64,000 nucleotides of DNA. It comes from Acidobacteriaceae bacterium. GTDB taxonomy: Bacteria > Acidobacteriota > Terriglobia > Terriglobales > Acidobacteriaceae. Both the position numbers and the translations under genes were made by a program. Within the stretch, counting starts at the first letter, position 1; each line of letters starts with the position of its first letter. Positions 59,813 to 64,000 of this stretch are shown here, piece by piece. The stretch covers positions 1-64,000 of the forward strand of contig JASHNW010000043.1 of the NCBI GenBank assembly GCA_030041435.1, in the 5' to 3' direction. A model generated the notes under the pieces. That model did not search any database, was not told the origin of the DNA, and saw only the letters and a program-made list of their open reading frames with translations.

Positions 59813-61894
59813 GTGTCGAAAAGTCCGTCGGAAAAATCGAGAACGTTGCAGGCGCGCATTGTTTCCGGAAGCGTCGTGTTGCTTTCCGGTTCGAGCCTGG
59901 CAACCGGACTCAACCTCGCCTACAACGTGGCCATCGCGCGCTTCCTCGGTCCCAGGGGCTTCGGGCACGCCACCGTCGTATACACGCTCCTCACCCTCAT
60001 TTCGGCGGCTACCCTCTCTTTTCAGATCGTTGCCGCCAAAGTCGTCGCGCAGCAGCCTTCCGCAGAAGCAAAGAGTGCCGTATATCGCGCCCTGCACCGC
60101 GACTCCTGGATTTGCGGCCTCATCGTCGCCGCCTTGCTCGGCGTTTTTCGCGGCCAGATCACCGCCTACCTCAACCTGCCCACCCCCTTGCTCGTCGATC
60201 TTCTCGCCGCCGGCGCCGCGTTTTACGTCCCTCTCGGTACTCGGCGCGGCTACGTCCAGGGCGCATTCGGATTCCGCCGCTTTGCCGCCAATCTCGTCCT
60301 CGAAGGTGCCGTTCGCCTCCTCGGATCGCTCTTCATGATCCTCCTCGGCACCGGCGTCACCGGCGTCATCGCCGCCAACGCAGCAGCCATGGCCATCTCC
60401 TGGGTCGCCATCGCGCCCACCCTCGCCGCTCCCGTTCCCAATCCCATTCGTCTCGCCGCCGCATTCCGCGAGCTCTCTCAGGCCGTTGTCTTCTTTGCCG
60501 GTCAGGTCCTCATCAACAACGCCAGCATCGTCCTCGTCAAACACTACCTCCCCGCCGTTGAAGCCGGCCTCTATTCTGCCGTTGCCATGGTGGGCCGCGT
60601 CATCTTCACGCTCTCTTCCGCCGTCGTCTACAGCATGTTCCCGCTCGTTGCCGGCACCAGCGCCGAAGAGAGAAAAAAGGTCAACGTCCTCACCACCTCC
60701 CTGCTGCTCGTGCTCGGTATAGGCTCCGTCCTCTCTCTCGGCCTCCGCGTCATGCCCGCCGCTGTGTGGACGACATTCTTCGGTTCCAAATTCGCGCTTT
60801 CCGGACCCTACAGCCTCTCCTATCTGTTCGCGCTGTTTGCCATCACCACCGTCATTTATTCCCTCAGCGTCGTCATCATCACCTACGAAATGTCCTACAG
60901 GATCGCGAACACCAGCTGGGTGCAGCTCGCCTTTAGTGCGGTGGTCGTAGCCGGAATCTGCCGCTTCCACTCCTCCCTGCATCAGGTCATCGTGGTGCAG
61001 CTCGTGCTCATGCTCGTCCTGCTGCTGCTGGTCGGAGCTCCCTTTCTGCGCCAGGCCCTGCGTGATTCCGATTCCGCCGGCGAGGCCGGTTCCCCATCCA
61101 TCCGCCTCCTTCGCCGCATCACAGAAGACAAGGTCATTGCCGAATTCCTCAGAGGGGAATTCGAGAACGACGCTTACCGCAGTTACCGCGAGTCGATGGG
61201 CCCGATGGTCATGGAGCCGAATCTGGACAACCCCGACGAGAACGCCAGGCGCCGCGCTCTCCTCTTCCTGCGCCATCTCTCGCTGTGGAAGGAGATTCCA
61301 CCCGGTACCGAATGGTTCGAGGCAGAGTTGCGCGATGCCGGCCTCGCCCAGATACGCGTCTTTCCCCGCGCCCAGTGGCGAAAAGTCGCCCGCGGCAGTT
61401 TTGCCATCACAGAAATCGTCGAGCGCATGCAGGCCCGCAAGGACAATCCCGGCCCCTTTGTCGCCAAGATCGCAGCTCTTCGCCGCCGCCTGGTTCAGGA
61501 GAACTCCATGCCCGGCTCCGTGGTCCTCATCGGCCTCAACGAATCCCAGCCTCTCACCATCATCGACGGCAACCATCGCTTTGTCGCCGCCATTCTTGAG
61601 GGCCAGGTCCGCCGCCTTCGCCTTCTCTGCGGACTCTCCCCGAAGATGAATCGTTGCTGCTGGTACAGAACCAATCCGCTCACCCTGGCCCGCTACGCCC
61701 GCAATCTGCTCCGCCAGCTCACGCGCCATCCCCACGCGGAGCTGGCACAGCTCTGCGTGAACCCCCGCCTCGGCCTCGATAACTCCTGGGCGCGTCCGGC
61801 TTTGGAAGACGGATTGCACCAGGATAAGGCAATTGCTTTTGCACGTTATGACGTCATTCGCACTACGGAAGGGACCCCTGGCAATGATTATTAA
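59813..61894 (+). CDS. Wzx-type polysaccharide flippase fused to a ParB/sulfiredoxin-like domain
   Basis: A 693-residue protein. Residues 10-412 are a polysaccharide flippase of the MATE/Wzx type with about twelve helices (SGSSLATGLNLAYNVAIARF, LGPRGFGHATVVYTLLT). From about 430 to 693 is a soluble cytoplasmic domain with LTIIDGNHRFVAAILEG at 581-597; DGNHR is the signature of ParB/Srx nuclease-fold proteins. I know no common flippase with this tail. It probably moves a lipid-linked glycan across the membrane, with the tail sensing or modifying a nucleotide or partner. The STAS gene overlaps its end by 11 bases. Confidence 0.75.
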   Translation: MSKSPSEKSRTLQARIVSGSVVLLSGSSLATGLNLAYNVAIARFLGPRGFGHATVVYTLLTLISAATLSFQIVAAKVVAQQPSAEAKSAVYRALHRDSWICGLIVAALLGVFRGQITAYLNLPTPLLVDLLAAGAAFYVPLGTRRGYVQGAFGFRRFAANLVLEGAVRLLGSLFMILLGTGVTGVIAANAAAMAISWVAIAPTLAAPVPNPIRLAAAFRELSQAVVFFAGQVLINNASIVLVKHYLPAVEAGLYSAVAMVGRVIFTLSSAVVYSMFPLVAGTSAEERKKVNVLTTSLLLVLGIGSVLSLGLRVMPAAVWTTFFGSKFALSGPYSLSYLFALFAITTVIYSLSVVIITYEMSYRIANTSWVQLAFSAVVVAGICRFHSSLHQVIVVQLVLMLVLLLLVGAPFLRQALRDSDSAGEAGSPSIRLLRRITEDKVIAEFLRGEFENDAYRSYRESMGPMVMEPNLDNPDENARRRALLFLRHLSLWKEIPPGTEWFEAELRDAGLAQIRVFPRAQWRKVARGSFAITEIVERMQARKDNPGPFVAKIAALRRRLVQENSMPGSVVLIGLNESQPLTIIDGNHRFVAAILEGQVRRLRLLCGLSPKMNRCCWYRTNPLTLARYARNLLRQLTRHPHAELAQLCVNPRLGLDNSWARPALEDGLHQDKAIAFARYDVIRTTEGTPGNDY

Positions 61895-62282
61895 AATGCG
61901 TGCCGTAACCGTTCATGAAGTGCCCGAACGGGTTACCCCAGCTGTGGAACGGCACTTCCTGCGCGAGTTGCAGAGTTACGTGGAGACCGAGCGCCCCCGT
62001 CTGGTTCTCGACTGCTCCAAAGTCCTGCACATGGATCGCGCAACCATCCACCTGATTCTTTCCTGTCTGGAAGAGGCCATGAAGCGCAACGGTGACGTCA
62101 AACTCGCTGCTGTCAGTCCAGACGCCATCGTGCCGCTGCATCTGTCCGGCGTCAGTCGCCTCTTTGAGATCCACGCCACGACAGCAGAAGCAATCCAGAG
62201 TTATCGTCACCATTCCGCCGCTGCGTCCCCGCCTTCGTTTGCATCGGCCGAGCTCGAGAAGGCTGCAGAAAGCGTAGCGTGA
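61884..62282 (+). CDS. STAS-domain protein (anti-sigma factor antagonist-like) without the usual phospho-serine
   Basis: A 132-residue single STAS domain: strand VTVHEVPERV, then RPRLVLDCSKVLHMDRATIH and the helix LSCLEEAMKRNGDVKLAAVS. In anti-anti-sigma factors the loop reads D-S-S-G and the Ser is phosphorylated; here it is D-R-A-T, so control by a Ser kinase seems lost or altered. The ATG at 61884 lies inside the end of the flippase gene, so the two are coupled, and the STAS protein may act on the flippase or its ParB-like tail and not on a sigma factor. An earlier in-frame ATG at 61833 is less likely. Confidence 0.78.
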   Translation: MIIKMRAVTVHEVPERVTPAVERHFLRELQSYVETERPRLVLDCSKVLHMDRATIHLILSCLEEAMKRNGDVKLAAVSPDAIVPLHLSGVSRLFEIHATTAEAIQSYRHHSAAASPPSFASAELEKAAESVA

Positions 62283-62340
62283 CGGTTCTCGGCTGTTCGA
62301 GCCGCCACGACCCGGTAAGAAGCAAGTTCGGGGGTAAGCA

Positions 62341-62748
62341 ATGAGAATCTCAATTTCCTGGGTCGAGCGGACGATCGCCTCTTCCCTTGCCATGCTGCTG
62401 GTCGCTCCGCTCGGTCTGGCTGCGACAACTCCGCTGCCCTCAGCGCCGCTGCCTCAGGTCGACCAGGCGCAGTCCGCTCCGCAGAATAATTCTGCTGCTC
62501 AGAGCACCCCGGCCGGCCAGCCTCAGGCCGCTCCGCAGCAAACACCCGCGCCCGTCGGCACCGCCGCCGCGCCCGATATCCGGCCCGCTGGGGTTGCCGT
62601 CTCGCGGCCTGCCGGGGCCGCCATCGCTCCCGCCAAACAGCGGCGCGTTCGCATTTTCACAATCCGCGTTGCTCTGCTCGTGGGGGCAGGCATCGCTATT
62701 GGTACCGTCGCGGCTGCCTCCATGGCCAGTCCCGCAAGGCCGCATTGA
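62341..62748 (+). CDS. Small exported Ala/Pro-rich membrane protein
   Basis: A 135-residue protein with a signal peptide (cleavage near residue 28, GLAAT), a disordered Ala/Pro/Gln middle (about 30-95) and one helix near the C-terminus (ALLVGAGIAIGTVAAASMAS) after a basic RRVR patch. I recognise no family. It lies 58 bases after the STAS gene and 28 before the kinase-like gene, so it belongs to the same run. The layout is that of a tether or a small envelope partner. Confidence 0.6.
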   Translation: MRISISWVERTIASSLAMLLVAPLGLAATTPLPSAPLPQVDQAQSAPQNNSAAQSTPAGQPQAAPQQTPAPVGTAAAPDIRPAGVAVSRPAGAAIAPAKQRRVRIFTIRVALLVGAGIAIGTVAAASMASPARPH

Positions 62749-62776
62749 TTTTTGTCTTCGGTTCATCGAGAACACT

Positions 62777-63511
62777 ATGGGTTCAGATTCGGATTCAGGG
62801 TCCCGGCCGGCCATCCTCATCAGCTTTTCGGGGATCGATGGCGCCGGCAAAAGCACACAAATTGACCATCTTTGCGCAACCCTCCGCGATGCCGGCCTGC
62901 TCGTCAGCACCGTCGTCTTTTGGGACGATGTCGCCGCTCTCAAGCGCCTTCGCGAGGATACTGGCCACAGGATTTTCCGCGGCGATAAAGGCGTCGGAAC
63001 CCCCCAGGCGCCCATCCACCGCCGCGACAAGAATGTCCGCTCTCCGCTGATGACTCTGCTGCGCCTCGGCATGTACCTCCTCGACGCCCTCTCCCTGCGC
63101 CGCGTCTCCGCCTGCGCCCGTCGCTCCGGCGCCGACATCGTAATCTTCGATCGCTACATCTACGATGAGCTGGCCAATCTCAATTTGCGCAATCCCGCGG
63201 TGTGCCTCTGCCTGCGCGCTCTCATACCCCTGGTCGTGCATCCTCACATAAGCTTTATCCTCGATGCCGACCCAGCGCAGGCTCGCGCACGTAAGCCGGA
63301 ATATCCGATCGAGTTCCTGCACCTCAATCGCAATGCCTATCTCGCGCTCAGCAGCCTTGTCGGCGGCATCGTCGTCATTCCGCCCCTGCCCCTGCCCGAG
63401 GCAAAAGCCGAAGTTGTCCGGTCTGTCCTCGCCCGGCTCCCTCGGCACGATCTTGTCTCCGGCCCCAAAACGCGACTGGACGGGCCCGATGCCCGTCCAG
63501 TCGCCTTCTGA
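62777..63511 (+). CDS. Thymidylate-kinase-like P-loop protein
   Basis: A 244-residue NMP-kinase-fold protein: Walker A FSGIDGAGKSTQIDHL at residues 17-32, the DR motif FDRYIYDELANL in the place of the dTMP-kinase DRY motif, and FILDADPAQARARKPEYPIE as the LID region. True thymidylate kinases are shorter and more conserved. This variant, like the NTP_transf_5 protein, is typical of polysaccharide loci, where it may phosphorylate a sugar or lipid. The ATG at 62777 fits the fold; the open frame upstream is antisense-like low complexity. A bidirectional terminator overlaps its last codons. Confidence 0.72.
   Translation: MGSDSDSGSRPAILISFSGIDGAGKSTQIDHLCATLRDAGLLVSTVVFWDDVAALKRLREDTGHRIFRGDKGVGTPQAPIHRRDKNVRSPLMTLLRLGMYLLDALSLRRVSACARRSGADIVIFDRYIYDELANLNLRNPAVCLCLRALIPLVVHPHISFILDADPAQARARKPEYPIEFLHLNRNAYLALSSLVGGIVVIPPLPLPEAKAEVVRSVLARLPRHDLVSGPKTRLDGPDARPVAF
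63474..63502. terminator. Bidirectional terminator overlapping the end of the P-loop gene
   Basis: GACTGGACGGGC (63474-63485) pairs perfectly with GCCCGTCCAGTC (63491-63502) around a 5-base loop. On the minus strand the stem is followed by GCGTTTTGG, so it can stop the gene ending at 63552; on the plus strand it lies across the stop of the kinase-like gene. Confidence 0.7.
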
Positions 63512-63551
63512 TCTTCTCCCCAGGCCAGCCCCTGCCGGCACCAGCCTCGTT

Positions 63552-64000
63552 CTACCAGTACGTCAGGCTGAAGTTGTCCACATACGTGCTGTATCCGTCC
63601 ATCTTGTAGTTCCCGTCCATCTGGTAGTTGACCGTCATCCCGTACCACCCCGCTGGCACCCCGAACGGAGCATACGTTTTGTCGATCGTGTAGGTCGTGC
63701 CGTTCAGGCTGATCGTCTGGTACAGCAAATCGTTGTTCGATTCCCTCTGCACCGTGATCGTCACATGGTTCCATGCGTTATTCACCAGTTTGCATGGATT
63801 CCCAGTCGATACCCATTTCGCTTCCACGTTGTCCCATATGTCCCAGTCTCCGGTGTCCAGATGGTCGCACTGCGTCCCCCACTCCATGCCCACGCTGTTC
63901 AGGTACATGTTCACGTCGAATTCCAGCGACTGCGTGATCGACGCATTCGTCACAAAAACCCACGCGTCGTAAGTGAAGTTGTGCAGTGTGGGTATCAGCG
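63552..64000 (-). CDS. 3' end of a secreted jelly-roll-like protein (cut by the window edge)
   Basis: The last 149 codons of a minus-strand gene that continues beyond base 64000. The visible part reads TLHNFTYDAWVFVTNASITQ, GMEWGTQCDHLDTGDWDIWD, NAWNHVTITVQRESNNDLLY and ends YVDNFSLTYW, a lectin-like beta-sandwich (concanavalin/LamG-type) with the aromatic-Asp style of acidobacterial secreted proteins that often carry Ig-like N-termini. The frame has no start before the window end, so the protein is certainly longer. A GTG at 63953 would be an artefact start. Role may be carbohydrate binding. Confidence 0.7.
   Translation of the reverse strand, partial: LIPTLHNFTYDAWVFVTNASITQSLEFDVNMYLNSVGMEWGTQCDHLDTGDWDIWDNVEAKWVSTGNPCKLVNNAWNHVTITVQRESNNDLLYQTISLNGTTYTIDKTYAPFGVPAGWYGMTVNYQMDGNYKMDGYSTYVDNFSLTYW

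Noticed and set aside
59756-61819. A 687-codon minus-strand frame opposite the flippase gene
   Set aside because: Antisense shadow; Gly/Asp/Glu-rich and without motifs, while the plus strand has clear flippase helices.

Overview
This GC-rich window carries gene families typical of an Acidobacteriota chromosome (Terriglobia/Acidobacteriaceae-like). The supporting marks are an acidobacterial-type VWFA protein, a TonB with a long glycine-rich linker, a full Tad/Flp pilus locus, a KduI/KduD/IclR unsaturated-uronate module, and a large exopolysaccharide and exported-protein region. The assignment rests on gene families and style, not on a marker gene. I saw no rRNA, tRNA or CRISPR.

Layout. 1-1004: an IS630-family element whose transposase is split at an 8-A run; its right end lies on the stop codon of a zinc alcohol dehydrogenase. 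1.0-7.5 kb: alcohol dehydrogenase and VOC protein (minus); uvrC, kduI and an exported cupin (plus); then a convergent kduD-iclR pair (minus) with a recognisable promoter and palindromic operator. 7.6-21 kb: Tad/Flp pilus locus. A minus-strand arm encodes a membrane protein, TadE and a vWA-containing TadG. A plus-strand arm encodes Flp pilin, prepilin peptidase, CpaB, CpaC secretin, CpaE, CpaF, TadB, TadC, two tandem 30-residue membrane peptides and a DUF192 protein. The spaces around flp hold several strong RNA-structure candidates and shared promoter motifs. 21-22.2 kb: a MarR regulator and a YceI protein preceded by identical 16-base operator-like sites.

22.2-29.5 kb (minus): a giant kinase/ATPase/TPR signalling protein, an exported single-haem cytochrome-like protein, and a 694-residue protein that looks like the non-ferritin N-terminal part of VioB/RebD. 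This trio is the best candidate here for an undescribed system. 29.6-32.5 kb: GAF protein and an orphan HypF. 32.6-36 kb: an XRE regulator-NfeD-flotillin-PspA membrane-stress operon with a heptad-repeat operator. 36.3-37.9 kb: ribulokinase. 38.2-45.8 kb: VWFA protein, TonB, nucleotidyltransferase, exported TPR protein, an exported protein followed immediately by a Tat-exported multicopper oxidase.

45.8-64 kb: surface glycan and exported proteins. These are a lipoprotein phosphoesterase with three Ig-like repeats, a family-4-type glycosyltransferase, a 1433-residue TPR/outer-membrane-barrel protein, and a polytopic GT-C-like protein with three downstream exported proteins in a 4-nt-overlap operon. 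Then come a GH99-like glycosidase, a Wzx-type flippase fused to a ParB/sulfiredoxin-like domain, a STAS protein overlapping it, a small Ala/Pro-rich membrane protein, a thymidylate-kinase-like P-loop protein, and the 3' end of a secreted jelly-roll-like protein cut by the window edge.
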